In this document: one piece after another, positions 50,782 to 59,738 of the stretch
Layout: the number at the start of each line of letters is the position of its first letter
How positions within the stretch are numbered: position 1 is the first letter of the stretch
Assembly (NCBI RefSeq): GCF_013433315.1
Contig: NZ_WXVV01000014.1
Coordinates: 115,462 to 179,461, forward strand
Direction of reading: 5' to 3'
Length of the DNA: 64,000 nucleotides
Origin: Pseudomonas crudilactis
Lineage (GTDB): Bacteria > Pseudomonadota > Gammaproteobacteria > Pseudomonadales > Pseudomonadaceae
Notes under the pieces: generated by a model
Seen by the model: only the letters and a program-made list of their open reading frames with translations
Told to the model about the DNA's origin: nothing
Database searches by the model: none
Translations under genes and position numbers: made by a program

Positions 50782-51932
50782 CTGTTGAAAAAGCTGATGT
50801 GGTGATTGTCGGCGGTGGCTTGATGGGCTCGGCGGCAGCGTTTTTCCTGCGTCGTCGCGGGCACTCGGTGATCCTGCTTGAGCGTGACCAGATCGGCCAG
50901 TACGCCAGCGGTGTCAACTTCGGCAACGTCCGTCGTCAGGGCCGCTATCTGGGGCAACTGGAACTGGCCAACCGTTCATGGGCATTGTGGAAGCGTTTGC
51001 CGGAACTGATCGATGACGACCTGGAGTTCATCGCCAGCGGGCACATGCGCGTGTGTTATCGCGACGACGAAATTGCCGAACTCGAGGCGTATGCTGGCGC
51101 GCCGGAAGCGGCGCAACTGGATCTGCAAATCTATCGTGGCCAAGCGTTGCATGAGCGCTTTCCCTTCCTCGGCCCGGACGTCAAGGGGGGCTCTTACGCT
51201 CCGCACGATGGTCACGCCAATCCACGCCTGGCGGCACCGGCATTTGCCCGGGCAGCACGGCGTCTGGGGGCGCGGATCGAAGAACAGACTGAAGTGGCCG
51301 AGGTGCAAAAGGTTGCTGGTGATTTTCGCGTCAGCACCACCGATGGCCGCCAGTTCAGCGCGGCGCAGTTGTTGATTACTGCCGGTGCGTGGGGGCAGAA
51401 GCTGTCTCAACAGTTCGGCGAACCGGTGCCGTTGGACACCCACGGCCCGCAAATGGCCGTGACCGAGCCGGTGCCGTACGCGTTGCCGACGGTGATTGGC
51501 GTTTACACCAAAATCGCCGAAGAAGTGATCTATTTTCGGCAGATTCCGCGCGGCAACATCGTCATCGGTGGCGGCTACCGCAGCAAGCCGGACATGCTCA
51601 ATCGCCGCGCCTATTTCGAGCCGCGCAGTCTGCTCAATCAGATGGCACAGATGCGGCGCCTGCTGCCAGGTGTCGGCAATCTGAACATCATCCGCGTCTG
51701 GAGTGGCATTGAAGGTTATCTGCCGGACTCCTTGCCTATCATGGGACCGAGCGGCACGGTTGACGGATTGTTCTATGCCTTCGGGTTCTGCGGCCACGGC
51801 TTCCAGCTCGGCCCTGGCGTGGGTGACGTCATGGCCGAACTGATCAGCACCGGCAGTACCAGCACTTCGATTGAACCGTTCTCCATCCGCCGGTTCGCCA
51901 CTCTGACCGAGCAACGGAGCAAAGCCTCATGA
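50778..51932 (+). CDS. DAO-fold FAD catalytic subunit (HcnC/OoxB-like)
   Basis: A 384-residue D-amino-acid-oxidase-fold flavoprotein. The FAD motif is VVIVGGGLMGSAAAFFLRRRGH, with an acidic LLERDQIG end to beta-2; the C-terminal GFCGHGFQLGPGVG contacts the flavin. It is the catalytic subunit of the trimeric dehydrogenase, attacking a secondary or primary amine carbon. Compared with HcnC there are no neighbouring cyanide features, so an opine or N-alkyl amino acid substrate is more likely. Start ATGA overlaps the BFD subunit; the end overlaps the deacylase by ATGA. Confidence 0.9.
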   Translation: MTVEKADVVIVGGGLMGSAAAFFLRRRGHSVILLERDQIGQYASGVNFGNVRRQGRYLGQLELANRSWALWKRLPELIDDDLEFIASGHMRVCYRDDEIAELEAYAGAPEAAQLDLQIYRGQALHERFPFLGPDVKGGSYAPHDGHANPRLAAPAFARAARRLGARIEEQTEVAEVQKVAGDFRVSTTDGRQFSAAQLLITAGAWGQKLSQQFGEPVPLDTHGPQMAVTEPVPYALPTVIGVYTKIAEEVIYFRQIPRGNIVIGGGYRSKPDMLNRRAYFEPRSLLNQMAQMRRLLPGVGNLNIIRVWSGIEGYLPDSLPIMGPSGTVDGLFYAFGFCGHGFQLGPGVGDVMAELISTGSTSTSIEPFSIRRFATLTEQRSKAS

Positions 51933-53086
51933 AGCCGCGCGTACTGGAGATTCTCAAGCGTTTGTTGGCGTTCGACACAGTCTCTTCGGAGTCGAACATG
52001 GCCCTGATTGATTACGTCCGCGAATTGCTGCTGAGCAAGGGCATCGATTCGCTGATCGTCAAAGACGAAACCGGCAAGAAAGCCAACCTGTTCGCCAGCA
52101 CCGGTCCGCAAACCTTGCCGGGTATCCTGCTGTCCGGGCACACCGACGTCGTGCCGGCGGCAGGGCAGGCGTGGACGCTTGAGCCGTTTCAGGCGACGCT
52201 GCAGGACGGGCGAATTTACGGGCGCGGCAGTTGCGATATGAAAGGGTTCATTGCCTTGGCCATCGACGCAATGCTCGACGCTGCCGACCATTCGCTGAAC
52301 CGGCCTTTGCAACTGGCATTGTCCCACGACGAAGAAACCGGCTGCGTCGGTGTGCGGCGCTTGCTTGATGTTTTGCATCTGGCCCCGGTGCGCCCGTTTC
52401 TGTGCCTGATTGGTGAGCCGACCAACATGCAGTTCGTACTCGGGCACAAGGGCAAGGGCTCCTATCGCACCTACTGTCGTGGCCTGGAAGCGCATTCCTC
52501 ACTGGCGCCTCGCTCGGTCAATGCGATTCACGTGGCTTGCGACTTTATCGCCGCACTGCGCGACAGTCAGCGCCAATTGCAGGAGCAGGGCGCCCAGGAT
52601 ACGGATTACGACGTGCCTTACACCACGGTGCATGTCGGTCAGATTGGTGGCGGGCGCGCCCTGAACATCGTGCCCAATCTGTGCACTCTGGACTTCGAGG
52701 TGCGCAACTTGCCGGCCGATGATCTGGACCAGTTTCTCGCGCAGATGCAGGAGCGCGCCGAGCTGATCGTGCGCGAGGCGCGTTTACTGTCGAGCGTCGC
52801 CGCCATCGAGATCGAAACGCTGAACGTCTATCCCGGGCTCGACACGCATCCGAGCGTCGAAGCCGTGCGCTTTCTGAAAAACTTCGCCGCGCCGGATACC
52901 GGTGTGTCCAAGGTGTCTTTCGGCACGGAAGGCGGTTTGTTCAAGCAGCGTCTGGATGTGCCGGTGGTGGTGTGCGGGCCGGGTTCGATCGAGCAGGCGC
53001 ACAAGCCCGATGAGTTTATCGAGGTCAGTCAGATGGAGGCCGGGGAACGCTTTCTTCAGGGTTTGCTGGGGTCGCTGAAACAATGA
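51929..53086 (+). CDS. ArgE-like N-acyl amino acid deacylase (M20 family)
   Basis: A 385-residue zinc hydrolase of the acetylornithine deacetylase family. The metal and catalytic residues are visible: SGHTDVVPAAG, GRGSCDMKGFIA, SHDEETGC (catalytic Glu) and EQAHKPDEF (terminal His). In pseudomonads the anabolic route uses ArgJ transacetylation, so a coupled ArgE-like enzyme within a catabolic operon more likely strips an acyl group from the imported compound. Its ATGA overlap puts it in the same transcript as the dehydrogenase. Confidence 0.9.
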   Translation: MKPRVLEILKRLLAFDTVSSESNMALIDYVRELLLSKGIDSLIVKDETGKKANLFASTGPQTLPGILLSGHTDVVPAAGQAWTLEPFQATLQDGRIYGRGSCDMKGFIALAIDAMLDAADHSLNRPLQLALSHDEETGCVGVRRLLDVLHLAPVRPFLCLIGEPTNMQFVLGHKGKGSYRTYCRGLEAHSSLAPRSVNAIHVACDFIAALRDSQRQLQEQGAQDTDYDVPYTTVHVGQIGGGRALNIVPNLCTLDFEVRNLPADDLDQFLAQMQERAELIVREARLLSSVAAIEIETLNVYPGLDTHPSVEAVRFLKNFAAPDTGVSKVSFGTEGGLFKQRLDVPVVVCGPGSIEQAHKPDEFIEVSQMEAGERFLQGLLGSLKQ

Positions 53087-53092
53087 CGGTGC

Positions 53093-53122
53093 CTGTAGGT
53101 GCGAGCCGGCTCGCGCCTACAG
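53093..53122. repeat. REP-type hairpin after the deacylase gene
   Basis: CTGTAGGTGCGAGCC paired with GGCTCGCGCCTACAG, 15 bp with one G-T pair and no loop beyond the centre. GGTTTTGTG follows, so it may double as a terminator ending the ABC/dehydrogenase/deacylase operon. Confidence 0.72.
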
Positions 53123-53247
53123 GGTTTTGTGTTGATCTGCTGTTGCGGCGAAAATTTCAGCATCCGACGCCGTCTTCAACGCGCTTTCAGCATCCTCCCC
53201 CGTAGTACCTCCCTAGACTGGAGCATGTCTCGAATCAGGACTCGACC

Positions 53248-54705
53248 ATGCTCAAGAATCGTTTGAAAGACTCCAGCCTTTTGGCAGAACTCGCTTATGT
53301 AGACGGGCAGTGGATCGGCGCCGATGACGCCGCGACCATTGACGTTATTGATCCGGCCAGCGGTCAGTTGCTTGCCCGGGTGCCGGCCATGCAAGGCGCG
53401 GAGACCCGCCGCGCCATCGAGGCCGCCGACAAGGCCTGGCCAGCCTGGCGTGCGCGCCCGGCCGCCGAACGCGCCACTTTGCTTGAGCGTTGGTATCAGG
53501 CCATGGTCGACAACCTCGATGATCTGGCACTGATCATGACCTGCGAACAGGGCAAGCCGCTGAACGAGGCCAAAGGCGAAATCCGCTACGGTGCCGGGTT
53601 CGTCAAGTGGTTCGCTGAAGAGGCCCGCCGGGTCTACGGCGAAACCATGCCGGCACCTGGCGGCGACCGTCGGCTGCTGACCTTGAAACAACCGGTCGGC
53701 GTCTGCGCGGCGATCACCCCTTGGAACTTCCCCAATGCGATGATCACCCGAAAATGCGCGCCGGCGCTGGCGGCGGGTTGCCCGATCATTGTCAAACCGT
53801 CGGATCTGACACCGCTGTCGGCGCTGGCGCTGGCGGTATTGGCAGGGCGTGTCGGTATTCCGGCTGGTGTGTTCAATGTGGTGACCGGAATGCCCGCCGG
53901 CATTGGCGAAGAGCTGACCGGCAACCCGACAGTTCGCAAGATTTCCTTTACCGGCTCGACCCCTGTAGGCCGTTTGCTGATGCGCCAGAGCGCCGAGCAC
54001 ATCAAGCGCTTGAGTCTGGAGTTGGGCGGTAACGCGCCCTTCATTGTCTTCGATGACGCCGATCTGGAGCAGGCCGTGGCCGGGGTCATGCTCAGCAAAT
54101 TTCGCAATGCCGGCCAGACTTGCGTCTGTGCCAACCGCATCCTTGTGCAAAACGGCATCTATGAACGCTTCGCTCAGCGACTGGTGGAAGAGGTCGGCAA
54201 GCTCAAGGTCGGTAATGGCCTGGAGGCTGACGTCACGATTGGCCCGCTGATCAACCCGGCCGCGGTAAACAAAGTCGCGCGGCACATCGACGATGCGCTG
54301 ACCCAGGGCGCGCGCTTGCTCTGTGGCGGCATGCCGGATGCCAGCAGTCAGTTCGTGCAACCCACCGTTCTGGGCGATGCCCATGCCGGCATGCTGCTGG
54401 CCAACGAAGAAACCTTCGGCCCGGTGGCACCGTTGATGCGGTTTGACAATGAGGCTCAAGCCCTCGCCCTGGCCAATGCCACGCCGTATGGCTTGGGTGC
54501 CTACTATTTCACCCAGGATCTGCGCCGCTCCTGGCGGTTCGGCGAAGCGCTGGAGTTCGGCATGGTCGGCCTTAATACCGGAATCATCTCCATGGATGTC
54601 GCGCCGTTCGGCGGTATCAAGCAGTCGGGGCTGGGCCGCGAGGGCAGCAAGTACGGCCTGGATGAATACCTTGAAATCAAAGCCTTCCACATCGGCGGGC
54701 TGTAA
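53248..54705 (+). CDS. NAD(P)-dependent succinate-semialdehyde dehydrogenase (GabD-like)
   Basis: A 485-residue ALDH. The catalytic Glu is in LSLELGGNAPFIVFDD and the nucleophile Cys in KFRNAGQTCVCANRI, a segment characteristic of GabD. It oxidises a short dicarboxylic semialdehyde such as succinate or glutarate semialdehyde. It pairs logically with the GabT-like enzyme at 57128. AGGA lies seven bases before the ATG; the tartrate-dehydrogenase-like gene follows after 26 bases. Confidence 0.92.
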   Translation: MLKNRLKDSSLLAELAYVDGQWIGADDAATIDVIDPASGQLLARVPAMQGAETRRAIEAADKAWPAWRARPAAERATLLERWYQAMVDNLDDLALIMTCEQGKPLNEAKGEIRYGAGFVKWFAEEARRVYGETMPAPGGDRRLLTLKQPVGVCAAITPWNFPNAMITRKCAPALAAGCPIIVKPSDLTPLSALALAVLAGRVGIPAGVFNVVTGMPAGIGEELTGNPTVRKISFTGSTPVGRLLMRQSAEHIKRLSLELGGNAPFIVFDDADLEQAVAGVMLSKFRNAGQTCVCANRILVQNGIYERFAQRLVEEVGKLKVGNGLEADVTIGPLINPAAVNKVARHIDDALTQGARLLCGGMPDASSQFVQPTVLGDAHAGMLLANEETFGPVAPLMRFDNEAQALALANATPYGLGAYYFTQDLRRSWRFGEALEFGMVGLNTGIISMDVAPFGGIKQSGLGREGSKYGLDEYLEIKAFHIGGL

Positions 54706-54731
54706 TTCACGTGCATGGGGAGGCAGGTTCA

Positions 54732-55811
54732 ATGAGCAAGGCATTCAAGATCGCCGCGATTGCCGGCGACGGCATTGGCAAGGAAGTGTTGCCCGAAGGT
54801 TTGCGTGTGCTGGAGAAGGCTGCGAAAAAATGGCAGTTGGACTTGAACATTGAAGTTCTTGAATGGGCCAACTGCGATTATTACCTGGAGCATGGGCAAA
54901 TGATGCCCGATGACTGGTTTGAGCAGCTCAAGGGCTTCGACGCGATTTATTTCGGCGCCGTCGGCTGGCCAGACAAGGTGCCCGATCACATTTCGTTGTG
55001 GGGATCACTGCTGAAGTTTCGCCGCGATTTCGACCAATACGTGAATATCCGTCCGGTGCGTCTGTTTCCCGGTGTCCCGTGCCCGCTGGCCGGGCGCGAA
55101 CCGGGCGACATCGACTTCGTGGTGATCCGCGAGAACACGGAGGGCGAGTATTCCTCGGTAGGCGGAAAAATGTTCGAAGGCACCGAGCATGAGTTCGTGT
55201 TGCAAGAGTCAGTGTTCACCCGTCGCGGTGTCGACCGAATTCTGAAATTCGCCTTCGATCTGGCCCAGACCCGCCCGCGCCAGCGTCTGACGGCGGCGAC
55301 CAAGTCCAATGGTATTTCCATCAGCATGCCCTACTGGGACGAGCGCACCGCGTTGATGGCGGCGAACTACCCGCAAGTTACCTGGGACAAGCAACACATC
55401 GATATCCTCTGCGCACGGTTCGTCTTGCAACCGGATCGATTTGATGTGGTCGTGGCCTCGAATCTGTTTGGCGATATTCTGTCCGACCTGGGGCCGGCGT
55501 GTGCCGGAACCATTGGCATTGCGCCTTCGGCCAACCTTGATCCTGAGCGGCGTTTTCCCTCGTTGTTCGAACCGGTGCATGGTTCGGCGCCGGATATCTA
55601 CGGGCAGAACATCGCCAATCCGATTGCGATGATCTGGTCCGGTGCGTTGATGCTCGATTTTCTCGGCAACGGTGATGAGCGTTATCGGGCCGCGCATGAC
55701 GGGATATTGCGGGCAATCGAGCAGGTGATTGCCGACGGGCCGATTACCCCGGATCTCGGCGGAAAAGGCGCGACGCAAGACGTCGGTAAAGCTATCGCCG
55801 ACATTCTTTAA
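54732..55811 (+). CDS. Tartrate/D-malate dehydrogenase family protein (TtuC/DmlA-like)
   Basis: A 359-residue member of the isocitrate/isopropylmalate dehydrogenase family. Signatures: GDGIGKEVLPEG at the N-terminus, ENTEGEYSSVGG and NLFGDILSDLGPACAG for the metal and NAD sites, and EPVHGSAPDIYG near the C-terminus. The length and absence of leu or icd neighbours point to tartrate dehydrogenase/decarboxylase or D-malate dehydrogenase. I start at MSKAFKIA, after GGGGAGG. It is probably the last gene of the gabD-like unit. Confidence 0.91.
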   Translation: MSKAFKIAAIAGDGIGKEVLPEGLRVLEKAAKKWQLDLNIEVLEWANCDYYLEHGQMMPDDWFEQLKGFDAIYFGAVGWPDKVPDHISLWGSLLKFRRDFDQYVNIRPVRLFPGVPCPLAGREPGDIDFVVIRENTEGEYSSVGGKMFEGTEHEFVLQESVFTRRGVDRILKFAFDLAQTRPRQRLTAATKSNGISISMPYWDERTALMAANYPQVTWDKQHIDILCARFVLQPDRFDVVVASNLFGDILSDLGPACAGTIGIAPSANLDPERRFPSLFEPVHGSAPDIYGQNIANPIAMIWSGALMLDFLGNGDERYRAAHDGILRAIEQVIADGPITPDLGGKGATQDVGKAIADIL

Positions 55812-55832
55812 GTCCATATCAATTCAGCTTGG

Positions 55833-55911
55833 GGGGCGAGCTTGCTCGCGAAAGCGGTGTCAGCCCGGAGACGATCAACTGACGATGCGCATTCGCGGGC
55901 AGGCTCGCACA
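55833..55911. repeat. Degenerate REPIN between convergent genes
   Basis: Left REP GGCGAGCTTGCTCGCGAA and right REP TTCGCGGGCAGGCTCGC are in inverted orientation about 40 bases apart, in the gap between the tartrate-dehydrogenase-like and GhrA-like genes, where both transcripts end. Confidence 0.72.
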
Positions 55912-55929
55912 CTTGGGTTATTGATGTTT

Positions 55930-56856
55930 TCAGTAACCCTGCCGGCGGTCGATCCGGCCCGCCATTGGCTCCCCGCGCTCAAACCGGCGAATGTTTTCCA
56001 GCAACACCGCAAATGCGGTTTGCGGTTGCGTCATCGCCGCAATGTGCGGCGTCAGCAGAATCTTTGGATGCGCCCAGAACGGATGATCCGCCGGTGCTGG
56101 TTCTTCCTGTAATACATCAAGCACCGCGCCACTGAGCTGACCGCTGTCCAGTGCTTGCAACAGATCGCTTTCCACCAGATGCCCACCACGGCCCATATTG
56201 ATCAGCGCCGCACCGTGCGGCAGTTGCCGGAACACGTCACGATCAAGAATCCCTTGGGTCTGTTCGGTCAGCGGTAACACGCACAGGAGAATGTCGCACT
56301 GGCTGAGAAACGCCGACAGTTGTGCGTCACCCGCGAAGCAATCCACACCGGCAATTTGATGGCGGCTGCGCGCCCAGCCTTTCAACGCGAACCCCAGCGG
56401 CTGCAACGTCGCCAGAATCTGTTGCGCCTGCGCACCGAGCCCCATTACCCCGACCCGCCGCTCGTGCGCCGGTTGCAGCATGTGCGCCTGCCAGCAACGC
56501 GCGATTTGTTGCTGACGGTAACGCAGCATGTCGCGGTGCAGGCTGAGCACGGCGAAACTGGCGTATTCGCACATGCCACGGGTGATGCCGGGATCAAGCA
56601 GGCGCACCACCGGCAGGCTGGGTGGAAGGCGGCTCAGGTCCAGTTGATCGACACCGGCCGACAGCGCGAACAACACTTTCAGGTTTGGCAACACCGCAGC
56701 CAGATCGTCCGGCGCTTGCCACGCAGCGAGGTAATCAATGTCGGCCGGATCGCCGATATCTGGCCAGACTCGCCATTCGATATCCGGGGCGTGTTCGGCG
56801 AACAACGCTTGCCATTGTTCGCCGCGTACAGGGTCAGCTTTATAAAGCAGGGCCAT
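55930..56856 (-). CDS. Glyoxylate/hydroxypyruvate reductase A-like 2-hydroxyacid dehydrogenase
   Basis: A 308-residue GhrA-type reductase. The nucleotide fold reads VGVMGLGAQAQQIL; the catalytic Arg is in NMGRGGHLVE, the Glu in DVLQEEPAP and the His in LTPHIAAMT. It reduces glyoxylate, hydroxypyruvate or related 2-keto acids with NADPH. I start at MALLYKAD, with AGGA seven to eight bases before; upstream codons to 56898 lack a site. It is the only minus-strand gene inside the island and is divergent from the GabT-like gene. Confidence 0.9.
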   Translation of the reverse strand: MALLYKADPVRGEQWQALFAEHAPDIEWRVWPDIGDPADIDYLAAWQAPDDLAAVLPNLKVLFALSAGVDQLDLSRLPPSLPVVRLLDPGITRGMCEYASFAVLSLHRDMLRYRQQQIARCWQAHMLQPAHERRVGVMGLGAQAQQILATLQPLGFALKGWARSRHQIAGVDCFAGDAQLSAFLSQCDILLCVLPLTEQTQGILDRDVFRQLPHGAALINMGRGGHLVESDLLQALDSGQLSGAVLDVLQEEPAPADHPFWAHPKILLTPHIAAMTQPQTAFAVLLENIRRFERGEPMAGRIDRRQGY

Positions 56857-56965
56857 GAGCAATTCCTGAAAGGGGTAGGTGCTTTCATGATCGCGCAATG
56901 CCGGCGCAGGATCTGTCGAAAGCGTCAGTGCAAACGGTCTGCGTCACGCTCGATGAACGCAACGG

Positions 56966-56997
56966 CGGCAGATTCGTCGGGCTGAAGGAATCTGCCG
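56966..56997. promoter_or_regulatory. Stem-loop in the leader of the GabT-like gene
   Basis: CGGCAGATTC and its exact inverse GAATCTGCCG around a 12-base loop, followed by TTT. It lies in the 271-base divergent gap, 130 bases before the GabT-like start. It looks like a terminator or attenuator; no gene needs terminating there on the plus strand, so attenuation or an operator are the open options. Confidence 0.5.
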
Positions 56998-57127
56998 TTT
57001 GGCAGGGTCAAAACAGTCGATCCGAATTTCTCAGGGGGGAAGTTCGGCGTAGTTCGTTTCGCGCAAGCCTTAATCTGAACACCATCGCAACCACCTCCAG
57101 GTTGCCGGACTCACGATGGGAAATGCC

Positions 57128-58420
57128 ATGAATAGCAAAGTCGACGACACCCCTCATTTGCTCCGTCAGCGCGATCAATTCGTGCCGCGTGGCCTGGTTA
57201 CCGCTCACCCATTGGTGATTGATCGCGGCCAGGGCGCCGAGTTGTGGGACGTGGACGGCAAGCGCTACCTGGATTTTGTCGGCGGCATCGGCGTGTTGAA
57301 CATTGGTCACAACCATCCCAAAGTGGTGGCGGCGGTGCAGCAGCAATTGCACAAGATTTCGCACGCCTGTTTCCAGGTGGTTGCCTATCAACCTTATCTG
57401 GATCTGGCCCAGCGACTGTGTGAAATGATCGGCGGCCAGCAAGCCTATAAGGCCGCGTTCTTCACCTCCGGCGCCGAAGCGGTCGAGAACGCAGTGAAAA
57501 TCGCCAGGGCTCACACCGGCCGTTCGGCGGTGATTGCCTTTCGTGGCGGTTTCCATGGTCGTACTTTGCTGGGTACCACGCTGACCGGCATGAGCCAGCC
57601 TTACAAACAGAACTTCGGCCCGTTTGCACCGGAGGTTTTTCACACGCCTTACCCGAATGCCTATCGCGGCCTGACCAGTGACATGGCGCTCAAGGCCCTT
57701 GAGGAACTGTTCGCAACGCAAGTGGCGCCTGAGCGTGTGGCTGCCATCATCATCGAACCCGTGCAAGGCGACGGCGGCTTTCTTGCTGCACCGGCCGAGT
57801 TCCTTCAGGCCCTGCGCGCGCTGACCGAAAAGCACGGCATCGTGCTGATTCTCGATGAAATCCAGACGGGGTTCGGCCGCACGGGAAAATGGTTCGGTTT
57901 CCAGCACGCGGGCATCCAGCCTGATCTGGTAACCGTGGCGAAAAGTCTGGCCGGTGGTTTGCCGCTGTCGGGGGTGGTCGGTAAAGCGGCCATCATGGAC
58001 GCGCCGTTGCCCGGAGGTCTGGGTGGCACGTACGGCGGCAACGCGTTGTCATGCGCAGCGGCGCTGGCGGTGATCGAGGCCTTTGAGGAGGAGCAGTTGC
58101 TGGCACGCGGCGAGGCGCTGGGCGAGCACTTGCGTCAGGGCTTGTTGCAGTTGCAGAGCCGTTACGCGCAAATCGGCGACGTGCGCGGTACCGGTTTCAT
58201 GCTGGCGATCGAGTTGATCAAGCCTGACGACGCGCGTACACCCGATGCGGATCTGAATCAACGCTTGATCGATGAGGCGCGCAAGGGCGGCTTGCTGGTG
58301 ATCAAGTGCGGTGTGCACCGCAATGTTCTGCGTTTTCTCGCGCCACTGGTGGCCACGCCGCCGCAGATCGACGAAGCCTTGCAGATTCTCGAAAGCGCCT
58401 TGGCACGCGTCTTGAACTGA
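57128..58420 (+). CDS. Class III aminotransferase, 4-aminobutyrate transaminase-like (GabT)
   Basis: A 430-residue PLP enzyme moving an omega-amino group to 2-oxoglutarate. Visible: FTSGAEAVENAVKIAR (PLP phosphate site), GGFHGRTLLG, LDEIQTGFGRTGKWF (aspartate contact) and VTVAKSLAGGLP with the Schiff-base lysine. I start at MNSKVDDTPH (57128); the frame's earlier ATG at 57116 has a poorer site. Together with the GabD-like dehydrogenase it forms an amine-to-acid route for GABA, 5-aminovalerate or a similar omega-amino acid. Confidence 0.92.
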   Translation: MNSKVDDTPHLLRQRDQFVPRGLVTAHPLVIDRGQGAELWDVDGKRYLDFVGGIGVLNIGHNHPKVVAAVQQQLHKISHACFQVVAYQPYLDLAQRLCEMIGGQQAYKAAFFTSGAEAVENAVKIARAHTGRSAVIAFRGGFHGRTLLGTTLTGMSQPYKQNFGPFAPEVFHTPYPNAYRGLTSDMALKALEELFATQVAPERVAAIIIEPVQGDGGFLAAPAEFLQALRALTEKHGIVLILDEIQTGFGRTGKWFGFQHAGIQPDLVTVAKSLAGGLPLSGVVGKAAIMDAPLPGGLGGTYGGNALSCAAALAVIEAFEEEQLLARGEALGEHLRQGLLQLQSRYAQIGDVRGTGFMLAIELIKPDDARTPDADLNQRLIDEARKGGLLVIKCGVHRNVLRFLAPLVATPPQIDEALQILESALARVLN

Positions 58421-58515
58421 GTGCCTGTGCGCTCGCGGCGGTGCGCCAGCGCATCGCTTGTGAGCATTTGTGGAGCATGGACGGATGGAATGCATCATTG
58501 GAGGCTTCGCACGCC

Positions 58516-59172
58516 ATGGGACTGATTGATTATCGAGCGTTGCTCATTGATTGCGATGAAGCGCTGGTCGACCGCGACTCGGGAGTCTGGACGGCATTGC
58601 TACCGCTGCTGGTCAGTCGGGGTGGTCATCCGGACAAGGATCAGGTGCTGGCTGAATACCGCGAAGTGCTGCATGCGCTGTATCCGCGTTTCGCTGAGCT
58701 AGGCTTCAGTGGCATGTTGTGTTTCGCCCATCGTCAACTCGCCGAACGCTGGGGCTTGAATGCCAGTTGGGAGGAGGGCATGAGCTTTGCCCGGTCGGTG
58801 GCGGCATGGTCATTGTTCGAAGACGCGCCAGGTGCGATGTTGTACCTGCGCAAGTTCTACCGCCTGCTGGTCCAGGGTGACCGCGATGCCGAAGATCGTG
58901 GCCCGCTGTGCGAGCGTTTGGGGATCAATGCCGACGACTTCATTTCATTGGCCGACGCACCGTTGCAGGACGCCAATTGGCTGATCGCCAACGCACTGGC
59001 ACCGGGCGACATTCTCCATATCACGCGCGCAGGTGCGCGCCGAGGGTTGGAGAATGACGTGTGCCTGATCAGTCGTGATCGGGGCAGGCAACCCACGCCC
59101 TGCTCGGCGCAATACTGCATCAACAGCATGGCGGACCTAGTGACTCAGCATCAGCTGTCATTACGGCGCTGA
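58516..59172 (+). CDS. Degenerate HAD-like protein
   Basis: A 218-residue relative of the HAD protein at 41683. Motif I survives as LLIDCDEALVD, but the region that should supply the catalytic lysine reads FISLADAPLQDANWL and motif IV is replaced (ITRAGARRGLEND). Loss of these residues suggests a non-catalytic or altered protein. GGAGG precedes the chosen ATG (58516) by 11 bases; a start at 58477 is possible. It lies between the GabT-like and Lrp genes on the same strand. Confidence 0.75.
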   Translation: MGLIDYRALLIDCDEALVDRDSGVWTALLPLLVSRGGHPDKDQVLAEYREVLHALYPRFAELGFSGMLCFAHRQLAERWGLNASWEEGMSFARSVAAWSLFEDAPGAMLYLRKFYRLLVQGDRDAEDRGPLCERLGINADDFISLADAPLQDANWLIANALAPGDILHITRAGARRGLENDVCLISRDRGRQPTPCSAQYCINSMADLVTQHQLSLRR

Positions 59173-59216
59173 TTTTGCTAGAAGATTGTCCTACAAATGG
59201 CAGTCAGAGGTATGCA

Positions 59217-59705
59217 ATGGAAGGGATAGTAAAACTGGACCGGATCGACATCAGCATTCTTGTCGAGTTGCAGAAGGATGGCCGCATGACCAACGTCAGC
59301 CTGGCCGATGCCGTCGGGCTGTCGGCCAGTCCGTGTCTGCAACGGGTCAAGCGACTGGAATCGGCAGGTTATATTTCCAGCTACAAAGCGCACCTGAATC
59401 TGGCGAAGATCACCGACTCGGTCACGGTGTTTACCGAAATCACCTTGAGCGATCACAAACGCGAGGATTTCGCCAAATTCGAATCCAATATTCGTTTGGT
59501 CGACGAAGTGCTTGAATGTCATTTGATCAGCGGTGGCTACGATTATCTGGTGCGCTTCATGACCCGCAGCATCCAGCATTATCAGGAAGTGATCGAAAGC
59601 TTGCTGGACAAGAATATCGGCATTTCCAAGTACTTCAGTTACATCGTCATCAAATCGCCCGTACTCAAGGATGGCGTGCCGCTGCGCAAGTTGCTGCGGC
59701 ACTGA
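59217..59705 (+). CDS. Lrp/AsnC-family transcriptional regulator
   Basis: A 162-residue feast/famine regulator. The N-terminal HTH (MTNVSLADAVGLSASPCLQR, residues about 22-41) is joined to a RAM ligand domain (EVLECHLISGGYDYLVRFM). AGAGG six bases before the ATG sets the start. It is the last gene of the island and the likely amino-acid-responsive controller of it. It faces the LysR gene tail to tail, 33 bases apart. Confidence 0.92.
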   Translation: MEGIVKLDRIDISILVELQKDGRMTNVSLADAVGLSASPCLQRVKRLESAGYISSYKAHLNLAKITDSVTVFTEITLSDHKREDFAKFESNIRLVDEVLECHLISGGYDYLVRFMTRSIQHYQEVIESLLDKNIGISKYFSYIVIKSPVLKDGVPLRKLLRH

Positions 59706-59738
59706 ACTGCAGTTGCTGCCACCGCGTGGACTTCAGCG

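Noticed and set aside
49115..51932. hcnABC hydrogen cyanide synthase
   Set aside because: Domain order and sizes match, but the genes are embedded between an ABC importer and a deacylase with ATGA coupling, as in opine or hydroxyproline dehydrogenases; cyanide synthesis cannot be supported.
56898..57131. 77-codon frame in the gap before the GabT-like gene
   Set aside because: No ribosome site or recognisable domain, and it spans a stem-loop; treated as leader DNA.
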